A DNA stretch of 64,000 nucleotides from Mugil cephalus (Eukaryota > Chordata > Actinopteri > Mugiliformes > Mugilidae): the NCBI RefSeq assembly GCF_022458985.1, contig NC_061779.1:22381001-22445000 (forward strand), given 5' to 3'. The translations under genes and the position numbers were made by a program. The first letter of the stretch is position 1. Each line of letters begins with the position of its first letter. Positions 22,479 through 34,030 of this stretch are shown one piece after another. Under the pieces are notes generated by a model. It was not told where the DNA came from. It was given only the letters and a program-made list of their open reading frames with translations, and ran no database searches.

Positions 22479-25397
22479 ATGAGCATCCCAGTGGTGGACT
22501 TTGGTGCCTACAGACTGGATGAGAAGGGTACTACCGAAGAACATCTGCACGAGCTGGGCAAAGCACTGAAAGCAGCCTTTACAGAAGTTGGTTTCGTTTT
22601 CCTGAAGAACTCTGGGATTACTCAGGAGGAGGTGAAATCAGTCTTTTAAAGCCCTCTCTTTTTACTGAGTTTGTGCCCAATTTGGCACAAACTCACAAAC
22701 TTGGAGATGTGTCCTTTCTTCTGTTTGGCCAGGTGGACCGTGTTATGGACATATCGAAGAAATTCTTCCTGCAGCCAGAAGAACTGAAACGGCCCTTCTG
22801 CAGGAGCAGCTTCACCAACAGCCCTAACCACGGCTGGGTGTCACTGGAGACTGAGCGGTAGGAATCACAACACAACAGCAGGAATCATGTCTGCACGACA
22901 GTCGCAACTGGTTTTAAATTCTGCTACATTTCTCTCAGGTTGAATCCACTTCGACCTGGGGACCTGAAGGAGGCATTCAACACTGCGTCTCTTGATCCTG
23001 ACATAGTAACGAACACGTTTGAATATGTACCGTTCATATATTTTCTAGTTAAGGATTTCTTTGTTAAGTTGCATAACTAGCTCAACTGACCGCGGTCATG
23101 TGAATCGATCACGTGACCTGGAAGCTATTGAGCGAAAATGCCAATATTTACATATAAAAAATATTTAGAGATTTAAAATCCAAAAGCGAGGGGTATATCT
23201 CATGCAGCCAATGGAGTAACATGATCCCACACTGATTTTGAGCCAACAGATCAATGTTTTACTCTGTAGCTCTGGGAAGATGGAACCGAGTAACAAATAG
23301 TTCACGCCCCCTCTGGGAAACAAACCAGCGGTAAATACACCAAATTCACTAGATTCCAAACTGATCAAGTATCTGTGGGATGATCCACAGAGGTCCCTCC
23401 CCTCAACCCACTGGACCCAATGACCTCCCCCAACAACATTCTGTTATCAGACACCACAGGACACGCTCAGAAGGCCTGTGTTCGTTCTTTGATAAGTCAC
23501 AACTTTTTTGGAGGATCAGTGGAGACCTACATATTACTAAGTCATAATGTTATATGGGTATAGGCATTAGTCAGGCTCTGTTCTTTTCTCTGCTAGAAAT
23601 GGCCATCATCGGGTGATGTGGCAGGTTTCCAGGAGATCCAGACGTCGTTCTTCCTGCGCTGCAGAGAGCTGAGTCTTCGGGTGCTGAGGGTGATGGCCCT
23701 CGGTCTGGGTCTGGACCCAGAGGTGTTCTTGAGTGCTCACCGTTTAATAGGAAGTATGATCATAGCTTTCATAGCTCTTATAGTGCAGTGGTATAAAATC
23801 AGTGTTGCTGGGGTTCAGGCCGCATGCCCTTTGTTAATAGTTCATTAATCTTAGACATTTTGAACTGTCCAGTCTTTAATTTTTTTTTTTTAAAGGATTC
23901 CTTCACACGAAAAATGACAAAACATCCTACAAAATTATAGAAAAAAAACAAACATCAATAAAATCATAAAGAAATATATTTTATAAAACCTTGAGTCAGA
24001 CAAGGCTTCAAAATACTCATGCAATAGGTAACAAATAAGTTTTGTGTGCAGCTTAAGAGTTAAAGAAAACTGTGCTGCTGTGTCTCTTGTAGCCGATGAG
24101 AACGGCACAACTCTGCGGTCTCTCTACTACCCACTAGTGAACAGTGAGAAGGCAAAGGAAGGCCAGCTGCGCTGTGGAGAGCATTCAGACTACGGCAGCA
24201 TCACTCTGTTGTTCCAGAGCTCTGAAGGTCTGCAGGTAACACCACCTCTGTGCTCACCATTGTGACATATTCTCAACAGGTGCTTGATACTTGGATTAAT
24301 TGTAGGAGTAATATAACACTTGAGCTGTATTTATTTCTTACTACAGCTTCATTTATTTATTTTTTTTACTTCAGCTTAATTTTAAATCTTTCAGGTCCGT
24401 ACACGCTCAGGCGAATTCATCTGTGCCCCCGTTATCCCCGGTGCCGTCCTCATCAACATTGCTGACCTGATGCAGCGCTGGACTGGTGATTACTTGGTCT
24501 CTGTGGTAAGTTACAATACTTAAAAAATAAAATAAAAAATAAAATAAATTCACCTTTCATGATGAGGTCATGAAGTATTGCTTAAAAAAAAAAAAAGGAC
24601 GGGAATGTTTGCACATCAAACAATCAGAACAACTTATTACATTCTCTCTGTACAAGTCTCCGCTATTGTATTTTGAAGATGTCTGTTTGTGAAACATCTA
24701 CCAATACGTGTAAATGGAAAAGTGACTTACCACATAGTTTATTCTTCCACATTTGTGTGTGTGCATGTGTGATAGAGACAGAGGAGGTGAGTTCAGGACA
24801 CAGAGATCTCCAGTTGAATTACCACCATTCTGAACATTAAAATATTCATGAAGGGGGATTTAGGACATGACTGTTGTATGGAACGCCTTTATTTTCACTA
24901 GTGTTAGTATTTTCACTAATGGCCCGTCACATGAGTGAAAGACTAAGTATGTTTTAAATTCATGCCTTGATTTTAATCCTGGAAAATAATGCCTGAAGCT
25001 TGTGTAAAATAGTGATTAAAAATGTATATTTACAACTGATTGTTAGAGAAATGGTGATTTGTGCTGGTGGAAAGGAGTTAAAATACTACATGCATATACT
25101 TTGCACCAATCTTAATTCTCCTGTTATTGGATAACATAACGAATACAATAAGTACAGCTTCCCTGGAACATGGAAAAGAAAAGATCACGGTGTACGATGT
25201 TGTTCTTTTCTCCTCAGCTCCACAGGGTTTTGCTGCCCCCTGTTGGAGACTCCAGCACACGTCAGTCTCTGGCTTTCTTCGTCCAGCCAGATGATGCGGC
25301 TCTGATCACCTGCTATGACGGCTCAAACAAATACCCTCCTGTGACAGCAGGCGCATACCTGACGGAGCGCTTCAACGACTCCTACGGAAGAACCTGA
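22479..25397 (+). CDS. 2-oxoglutarate/Fe(II)-dependent oxygenase, isopenicillin-N-synthase/hxnY type
   Basis: Predicted soluble non-haem iron oxygenase of 311 residues with unknown substrate. The seven in-phase exons are 22479-22631, 22733-22857, 22939-23005, 23597-23753, 24093-24235, 24395-24505 and 25218-25397. The N-terminal DIOX_N-type region begins IPVVDFGAYRLDE and GFVFLKNSGI. The jelly-roll core carries the metal triad as H-x-D in GEHSDYGSITLLFQ and the distal His in LHRVLLPP. Nine to eleven residues later comes the 2OG-binding R-x-S (RQSLAFF). LRSLYYP and GDYLVSVLHR are also typical of the family. Introns 1 and 2 are very short (101 and 81 bases). The start is the first ATG of the frame and begins directly with the conserved IPVVD motif. 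It shares a promoter region with pnpla copy B. I do not recognise a mammalian counterpart and give no symbol. Confidence 0.9.
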
Positions 25398-25580
25398 ATC
25401 CACTCCCATCAGCTTGTTCGCCACCAGACCTATCCGCCCTGATTAGCTCACTATACTTTTCAGGGTTTTTAATCATGCTTTTGTCACTTAAGGTCACACG
25501 TGCTTTTAAATGTTCAAAGGTGATTTGAATATGTGTTTTCATGATAATAAATGAGCCAATGTGTATGATTATTATTATTT
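25398..25580 (+). terminator. 3' UTR and poly(A) signal of the oxygenase gene
   Basis: AATAAA at 25546-25551 lies about 150 bases after the stop and is followed by a GT/T-rich run (gtgtatgattattatt). Confidence 0.6.
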
Positions 25581-26542
25581 TTTGTAAATGACACAAACTT
25601 GCAAGTTCATTCACTTTACTGTCAACATTCAGACCTTGAACAACATTTCGGTGCCTACATTACACAGGACATTGGTTGGATACTGTTTGTTTTAAAGGGA
25701 CATGAACGAAATTAGACTGGCAGGCAGGTACATCGGGATCCAGAGTTGTTTTTGTAAGAGGCATAAAAATAATTGATGAATCAACCAATAAATGAATGAA
25801 AATCAATAAATAAATGGACAGTACTTTAAATTAAAAGATGGATCACATAGACACACAAAGCATACACAAACACAAATCACTTTAAAATTCACACAGCTCT
25901 CACTCTAACACCAGCAAAATTAAAAATAAAAATACTAAGAGATTTAAATATGTGTAACTTCATGTGATAATTCCATCCTGCAATCCTCTGACATAGCTTA
26001 TACTGAAGGAAAATGCATTTTATGGGATTATAAAACTTCTTAATGTAAATGTGATTGCATCACTTCTGAAGCTACTCTTCTGACATTATTTTTTTCTGTC
26101 TCTCTTAATCATAAAAATAAATACATTTTCAGAGTATTTCCTGTTGAAGACGATAATCTACAGTGTGCACAAAACAAGACATTCAGTTATCAGGCCAGCA
26201 GCCCTCCCCATTCCACCTCAGAGAACTTCCCACGGAGAACAGAGTCCTTGTTGTGACAAAAGATCAAAAGGACAAAAAAAAAAAAACAAAAGGGCTGATT
26301 GTCCACGTAGAAAACTGGACCGGCTCCACATTTCAAGTCTTGCTCACTCAGCTGATTTGGCCCATAAATGGAAGGGCGTCATTGGCACTAAGTCTGAAGC
26401 ATGAAATCAGAGTTTGTTTTTTTTAATGTTTACACATACTAGATATGTGCTTGGAAAATCCTAAACAACGCAAAAATTCAATCATTAGAATGTAAACGCA
26501 CACGCACATCCACTCATACAGCACACAGAGGGGCGAGGTCTG
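25581..26542. other. Convergent spacer including the nucb2 3' UTR
   Basis: AT-rich DNA between the oxygenase gene (+) and nucb2 (-). The right part should be nucb2 3' UTR; a - strand ATTAAA at 26427-26422 is one possible signal. The two overlapping open frames at 26144-26426 are read through an A-rich stretch and show no recognisable domain. Confidence 0.4.
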
Positions 26543-29500
26543 CTAAGAGTGACCTAGCACTGGTACGTCTTGCTGCTGGTGACCAGGGGGCAGTGGTTGA
26601 CTGTTTGCTGGTACGACTGGTGCTGGTTCGCCTCCAGGTACAGGAGCTGCAAAAGAGAGACATATGGAAAGGCATTGGCTCAAAATAAGAGACAAGAGGA
26701 TTTTGAGCGTGAACAGTGATAAATTATAAACCTGTCATTGTACACTTGAAAAATAAATGTGGAGAAAAAAAATCCCATTTGTGCATTCATAAAAAAGAAC
26801 TGCATTTTGACATGTGTCCATTCACATTCAGGAATTAGGATACTGACAGTGCATTTGTACTCATAAATTCTGTAGTGTGGGAAATTTAGTATATTCTAGT
26901 ATTAAGAGTTACAGTATCTATAACTCCCATCTTAATAAACAGGTCTACGAGAAATCTTGGAAAAGGGGACATTCTTATTTGAATTCCTCATGAAAGAGGA
27001 ATACTAAGTGGCTCAGTCCTGTTTTTCTTATTTAAATTGAAATTAATCACTGAAACTTTATACTTACGATTTCCAACAGTTTTCGCATTATCAGCTTTCA
27101 ACCTCTCCATTTCTTCCATTGCCTGAGTAGAGAAAGAAGGACAGAAAATATTACAGCGACATAGGAGCTGGGAGCTCTGCTCAGTTTATTATAACATCTA
27201 AATATCTCACAAGCTGTAAGCAACTTTATTTGTCATGAGCCACGATAAAAAATAGCTTAATCTCTGTTCTGTTTGTTTTGACCAGCCCACTTCTTATCAA
27301 ACTTGGCAGTCGTCACTGGAAGTGAGTGTGTACAGAGTGTACAGAACTATTGCAAGTGGTGCAATAGAACAAGGCAGCCATTGTTTCACAATTCAGCCAC
27401 TAATTAATTCCATCCACAGAAAAATGACTGATCAGAAATTGAAATATTGATTATGGGATGGATTGCTTTATTGTGAGCATCAGAAACTACTGAGGGAGGA
27501 AGTACTTATTTCTGATTGTATTTCACCTGCTTTAGCCCCAACTTCTGAGCATTCAGTTCTTCTTGTTTTCTTTCGAGATCCTCCCTCTGCTTCTGCAGCT
27601 CCACTGACTTCTCGTTGATGTCGCTTTCCTCGTTGGCCAGTTGCATTTCGTACTCCCTCAGCTCCTCCTCGGTGTAAAAGGGGTTTTGATCTATGGTCTA
27701 TGGAGGCAAGAGCTGCATGTGAGCTTGAGTTAAATGACGTAGTGAATGTAATGAATAATAGTTGTACATCTCTGACAATAAAGCCGCTATCCAAGACTAA
27801 AATAATAGAGAGTTTGTTGAAGTTTTGACATAATAAACATTGAGGTACCTCCCACTCGTCTTTATCGTTGAAGCCCTCCTTCTTAGTGGCTGCCATGAAC
27901 TCGCTCAGCGACACGAGTCTGTCCTTATTGGTGTCTACCTGAACATCAACACATGACACAGCTTTGATAACATTTGACTTCCAGATTCATCATTGGCATA
28001 CCTGCAACAGTTTGCACTGTTTTTCCCATCTGAACAAGTCTGTGTACGTTTGTCACATCATATTGTGGAATGCTGTGTGGATCAATATCAATCCACATCC
28101 CACATGGCTGTGTGGATGGATTCCCCTTTAATCCTTTGCTTAAATTAATGGTAATCTTGATGACGTCTCAATGGTAGATGTTAAGGTCTAGACTGAATCT
28201 TTTAAGGGATAACTGTGTAACTTCCAGAGCCTGCTCACATCCACCAGCTCTGTATTAATAACAAGGTTTTTCTGTGGGGGCTCACCTCGTTCATAACGTG
28301 CTCTCTCATACGCAGCCTCTCTTCCTCCATCTCGACCATGTCATCCTCTTCATTTTCAGGGTTGTACACCTTCTCCAGCTTGAAGAAACACAGCAATTAT
28401 TCCTCTGAGGCTTCTTTGGTTATATTTTTAAACTATCTGCAGAGCTAGATATAAGAATAAATAATTACCTCTTTAGTGAAGAGAGCTTCAAGCTCACTCT
28501 CATCAAAGAAGCCATCCCCATTGCTGTCTGCAACACAAAACAAATGTCTGGAACTAACATATTGCATCCATATTGGTAGGCTATGAAGCCTGTCACTGCT
28601 AGTTGTCATATGTTAAAGATAGATTACACTGCAACTACAGTATATTTAAACTAAACTTATTCTTGGCTAATTGAGACACTTTCTGGTTACCATGCATTTT
28701 GAAGAATGTCTTGGGATCAAAGTCCTCTGGGTCCAAACCATCTGCCTCCTGCCATACCTCTTTCAGTTGGTCCTCACTGCCCTGCACACATGCACACACA
28801 CAAACACAGATGCAGGTGTCAAAACTGATTATTTTTCTTCATTATTCTACTTTACTAGGAGTTTGAATCTTCATTGTGTGGCTTATACACAGTATTATTA
28901 AACCTTTCATATACATTTAAATAAAACTAATTCAATTGACAACAGAATAGAGAATTCTTCTTTGTGCTACTGCAGTCTCTATTACCATATTTAATGGACC
29001 TCATTACAGTGTGTGTCTTACAGGGTGGTTAATTTTGGGATGGTCGGCATGTTTCTTCTTCATCTCCTCATAGTGCTGCTCTTCCTTCTTGCGGTCTTCC
29101 TCGTTCATGTGCTTCAGGCGCTCCCTCCTCTCGTGCTCCTTCATCATCTCGTACTTCTTGAACTCATCGTGGTGGTCCTTGTCAAAGTTCTCCAGGTCTT
29201 TGGTGGCCTATGGATTGAAAACAAAACATGAAACAGGAAATGTGTTGCACAGTTTTGTCGACCATACTGGAAGCAATTCATTCAGTCCACCACAACACCT
29301 GTAGTTGCACCATAGAGGAAGTATTTATCTGACTGAATTTTAGCCTTAGCTCCTCCAGTATTCTAGACAAGATGTCGGACCAGTTAGCGCCATCGACACC
29401 ATGCTTTTATGTTAAGCTCATGCAATATAAATAACATGAATTGTAAAGTGTTGGGTACTGACCAAGTACTAATATACCTTCCACCTGCACTACAAAACCA

Positions 29501-31797
29501 GCGAGCAGCAGCCTTGATCGTAACACTGAGTAATGACCACAAAGTTTACCTCATATTTCAGCAATTTGTTGGCACACTGGTGTATTTGAGTAGTGATAAG
29601 AATCTACAACCCGTTGTTTGCATTTGTAAAGCTGAAGCATAAATCATTCTGACTGCTGGTGTTTTAATTGGTACAGTGTTCACTTGAATACTATATACAT
29701 TTGATTGCCCCCAAAGTAGTTCAGTAAGGTAAAGTAAAGTTCAGTCAAGGCCTGAATCTGTGAATCTGAAACCATCATTTTGGACTGGAACTTGTGGGTA
29801 AATTCTGTATTTTACCACGCCCCATGTATTCACTTTTTGTCATTAGTATGAGTATATTACGGTAGACTCACAATCAAAGAAAGCACTCATTTGTCACACA
29901 TAGTAAATACGTGACATGATACATGTCTGACATACCTGACTAGCTGACAGAGTACATATGTGGGTGGGCTTAAGAAACACGGCTCGGTGTTTGATATTTA
30001 GAATTCTATTACGGCACATTCCCACTAATGAAAGCAATTCTAGACGCTCAAGTGTTGTTTACTGTGTATGCCTATGACTGCCATTCAGGTAATACAAGAA
30101 ACTTCACTAGGCTACACGCAAACAGTGCAGAGGAACATTATCAGCATAAGTAGATGACTTCACTCATCACTGATAACCGTGTGAGGCTGCCATATGCATG
30201 TGTACCGATTGGATAAGGTTGTCCAGGTCCTCCACCTCGAATGTGTCTGGGTTCATATGGTTGAGGTGTTCAAACTGTTTCAGCAGGGCCTGGTGGTCCA
30301 CTGCATGTCCTGCACGGAAAGGAGTAATGATTCGTTTTATTTAAATCAGACCAAAGGTTTCATGAATTGAAACAAAGAATTCAATTCAAATTTATTGTAT
30401 TCTGGATAATAGAGAATTATTCAAGAATTTCGTCATTTAATTAAATGCTGGCAACTAAATAAATATAAATGCGTTTCTGTTTTTAAAAGCTTGTAAGCCA
30501 TGACTTGAACTCGTATTCTTAATCTTTCATGCAGTAGTTCCTACTACAGAGCAGAAGTCACTGTTACATGAAGTGAACAGAGTATTACACCAATTTATTG
30601 TGCAACATCCTGTCGGGTGGTCATCCCCATTTGATGATGACCCAACTGCTGACTTGTGTTCCACAACTCACACTGTACTGTGCACACGTCCCTCAGTGTC
30701 TCGTCAGTATGACATGCCAGATACTCACCATTTCCTTCCTGAATGTCATGTTTGGCTTTGATGAGCATCCTCAGTCTGTTCATCTCCTCCCTCTTCAGCT
30801 CATCCAGCTTAGTCCGAAAATTGTGGTGGACAAAGTCCAACTCTTTGGAAAGTTTGCCTTGCTGCGAGCAGAATGTCAACACACTAGAGTCATTGAAAGT
30901 GCACATGTTACAAAATGGGCAGCTTTGTAGTGTAATATGTACCTTGATGTCGTCCATATTGGTGTTTTTTAGCTTTTCTCTAAAGTGTGGATCTTTCTCG
31001 AGGTACTCAATGACTTCTCTGAGGTAGCGGTCATAATGCAGCCCGGTATCCTGAAAGATACAGCCATTTAACAAAAACACACGATCGACTGGTTAATGTC
31101 TACCATTAACTAGGGTCATTAATGAAAACTATTTACTTAGCCCTTGCTAATGCTGCCGTTGTTTGTATATCCTTTGGCCTTTTACCCACAAATGAAACAG
31201 CTCAGTTTGAGATGCTGGAGGCCCACACAGTTTCGCTGTTTTGATGACTCATATGTTTATAGGGAACATAGAACGAAAAATCATCTAACTGATTTTGAAC
31301 TTGAATACACATCAACAATGTGTCTACACATGTGGACTTGGATGTCTTCATTTCTTTCATTTGTTCATCAGTCAGAAAGAGTGGGTCTAAACAAGCCATT
31401 CAGGTTTGTAGCATATGTCACCATAAGAGGACAGGCCATGCCCCCAGGTGGTTAAACATGTTAAGTCTAACTCGTTATCAGCTGTATTTGTTCTCATGCC
31501 TCATTGTCACCGGTGTAACCATGGCCAGGGAAACATGTTTGAGAAGCAGCAGCTTATTTTCGCTCAAAGCTACGAGAGAGAGAGCATATTACACGTCTTA
31601 AAAAGGCGTTTAATACAGAATCTTAAACTGTGATGTTCTTGCATAGGGTCCGTCTGACTCACAGCGCTCTTGGGTGGCTCCAGTTCCTCCGCCTCAGGCT
31701 TCTTTTGGGCCTTGTCCACACTGATAGGCACTGACTGGATACACAGCCATAAACTCAGCAGGACCAGCCCACATTGGGCTGAGCCTTTACTCCTCAT
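26543..31797 (-). CDS. nucb2: Nucleobindin-2 (nesfatin-1 precursor)
   Basis: Secreted/Golgi Ca2+-binding protein whose N-terminal fragment is the satiety peptide nesfatin-1. It has 442 residues in twelve in-phase coding exons (-): 31797-31663, 31050-30943, 30861-30729, 30309-30206, 29207-29022, 28781-28691, 28527-28469, 28378-28286, 27938-27849, 27697-27527, 27122-27068 and 26646-26543. The signal peptide ([12 protein letters not shown]) ends near residue 22. The nesfatin-1 part ends at the dibasic Lys104-Arg105 in [11 protein letters not shown] basic region [15 protein letters not shown] follows. Two EF-hand loops are seen: [12 protein letters not shown] (253-264) and [12 protein letters not shown] (305-316). 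A Gln/Glu/Leu-rich coiled coil spans about 334-400. [13 protein letters not shown] is NUCB2-like rather than NUCB1-like. The C-terminus is unusually Pro/Gln-rich ([14 protein letters not shown], ending VPVLGHS). It lies next to pik3c2a, as in human 11p15, which supports the assignment; nucb2a versus nucb2b is not decided. Confidence 0.93.
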
Positions 31798-32376
31798 CGT
31801 CTGGTTGGGTGAGGGCTACAGACACAAAAACACACAAAACTGATATTAATAGTGTTGTGTATATTGTGGCAAATCTATGGCAAACAGCATCCACAGCCAA
31901 TACAGGGCGGACAGGTGCTTTATCCTTGTTAAGACAACACCCTCAATTTGTACAAGTACTGCAAAAGGGATAACAGCTCCACCTGAAAACAGTATGGGGA
32001 TGAGGTTATGCAAATTAGTCCTAATCTCACAACCAACCACTTGACAAGTGCTATGCAACACACGTGCTGGGTGGATAAAGACTCCTAAAGTAGGCTTTGC
32101 TGTAAAATACTTCCTCTGCCTTATAACTTGAAGCCTGTAACAGAGTGATGACGGACCAAGTGTTAAAGAGCAGGTTGCTTTGTGGTGCTCGCATGGTGGC
32201 TAATTCAATGTCCCACAGATGTAGAAAAGCCACAAAACTAGGCTCATTTTTCAAGTAAATTTCCTTAATAAATTACAGTTTGTGCAAAACAACACTTACT
32301 TGTAGAGTATCGCTTACTTTGAGCCCCTCTCTTTACTCTTCGAAGATGCTTTCACCGTTTAGTGATCCTCAGCGTG
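31798..32376 (-). promoter_or_regulatory. 5' UTR: non-coding exon 1 and intron 1 of nucb2
   Basis: The first coding exon has an acceptor at 31816-31818 (ctgtag). A matching strong donor (gtaagtgtt on -) at 32299-32291 defines an upstream non-coding exon from about 32376 to 32300. The 5' end is inferred from the TATA box position. Confidence 0.55.
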
Positions 32377-32401
32377 CCTGAGCCTCACCGGACGGACCTT
32401 G

Positions 32402-32560
32402 TTTATAGCTGTCATTTGCCTACCACCAACAAGCCTCCTATGACCACAACCTACAGAAAAAGGTTGTGTTCACCATGGTAACGCCCCGCCCCTGACCGCT
32501 CTCATTGGACGGAGAGAGTTCACGTTCCGAGTGAAACAGTCGCGTTGAGCGCTGATTGGA
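32402..32560 (-). promoter_or_regulatory. nucb2 core promoter
   Basis: Reading on -: two CCAAT boxes (ATTGG on + at 32555-32559 and 32504-32508), a GC box (ccccgcccc on +, 32484-32492), then TATAAA (tttata on + at 32402-32407). The order and spacing fit a TATA-type promoter with a start about 25-30 bases further on, near 32375. CpG density is raised compared with flanking DNA. Confidence 0.6.
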
Positions 32561-32599
32561 CGCTGCACCCGTCACTCAGGAAGTATCGACTTCAGACCG

Positions 32600-33640
32600 T
32601 GGATTAAGGTGCGTTGAGTCTAACTGTACGTGGCGTTCAGTCAACCCCCGGTCGAAGGCGGAGTTAATGTTTATATCTAACAAAAAATCTCATCATTCAT
32701 AATTTAAAACGTGCTCAGTTATATGTTTATATTAACAAAAGCGCAAGGCTGTTAAATTAACCAAGAAGGCAGAAGTTTAAAAATTATTTAAATTGAATCC
32801 ATCGAATCATATAGGCGGTGGGGTGGTGGGGTGGTGTAGTGGTTGTAGTCAGAAGTCGTTATTGCCTGTGTCACATATGCATTATACAGTATCGCACAGT
32901 GAAATTGGGAGGAGCAGACTGTTGACTTGTATCTTGAATGCAATAATTGCACAAATCATAAATGGAGGAATGGCAGCAGAAGAAGAAACAGTTAGGTCTT
33001 TCATTTTTACTGAAAGTACCAGCAACACTGTAAAAATACTAAAAGACCTGTGTTCAAAATATTTAGTAAGCAAATTATGTAAAAATGCATGAACTACTTG
33101 CAACATTGCACTACCACCACTATTACAAACTAGCATGTAACCAGTAACCCTGACTGTTAAATACATGTAATGAATGTATGAAGTACTTCTATAACAACAC
33201 ATCAGAGCATCTGTGTTATTATAGAGTAATTATGGTATTTTTATTACTTTGGTTAGTGTTTAACATTTCCCTCACGTATGGTAAAGTTAAAATAATCAGT
33301 GGCAGAAAATTATTTAAAGGATAGTTGACAGAATTATACATTTGATAAACTGTCAGAAAAAAAAACAGAATTTAAAGTTGCATACCAATAGGAAAAAAAG
33401 ATACTTGCAAATTGCCTGCAGTGAAACATCTGCTCACAATTCTTTATGTAAACCTAAATGGAAAGTAAAAATATTATTTTAGGTAAAGAATTGCAATCAG
33501 CAACTGACTTAAGAAAAAATACAGCAGGAATCAGAAAATGTTCATTACCACCTGTCATTGATACACTAATATGTATTGAATTATGGTGTTACAATGCCAA
33601 TGCTGACACAATAAACTGCATTTTAAAGTTGACTTGTGAT
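32600..33640. other. Spacer between nucb2 and pik3c2a
   Basis: AT-rich DNA without a credible gene. At 32812-32850 a GT-rich motif (ggtggtgtagtggttg) resembles the start of common fish dispersed repeats, possibly a small relic. The open frames here are chance. Confidence 0.4.
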
Positions 33641-34030
33641 GTTGTAATGCTGACTGATGTACGTTTATGTCCCTCCTGGACGCTCAGAAACGCATTAATT
33701 TGGACACCGGCCCCTTTGATCCACACGGTGGCGCTGCTGCCCCGTTTAATCCCACCAGAGGCCAGACGGGAGAGCAGAAAGGCGATGAGACCGTATCCAA
33801 CCAAAAACTCCAACCAACCACCTCAACAGGAACTGACGTCCCCTCCGTGCAAGTGGATGGAAAAATGCAGCTGCAGGATAAATGGCTCCAAACACCGCAC
33901 TGCTGAAAGGTGGGAAACAAACCTTTTTTTACAGCACTTGTCCGCATGTAAAAGTTTTAGCTCATAGTTGTCTGAAATTAGCTGTTGCGACTTCGTGCCG
34001 TCCGACCATTTCCCGTTTGAAAAAAGCTGC
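33640..34030 (+). promoter_or_regulatory. Candidate promoter/first exon region of pik3c2a
   Basis: A CpG-enriched island within AT-rich DNA, with a CRE-like TGACGTC at 33834-33840 and a potential donor (CTGAAAG followed by gtggga) near 33908. It includes an ATG frame of 79 codons (33667-33906) that is best seen as chance or an upstream frame. The first coding exon of pik3c2a begins at an acceptor (37242-37243), so at least one upstream non-coding exon must exist. This is the best candidate region but is not proven. Confidence 0.35.

Noticed and set aside
33458-33967. 169-codon + frame, and a - frame with a hydrophobic start (33589-33813)
   Set aside because: The + frame mixes AT-rich spacer and the CpG island without domain signs; the - frame starts at TTG rather than ATG. 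Kept only as a note on the pik3c2a 5' region.
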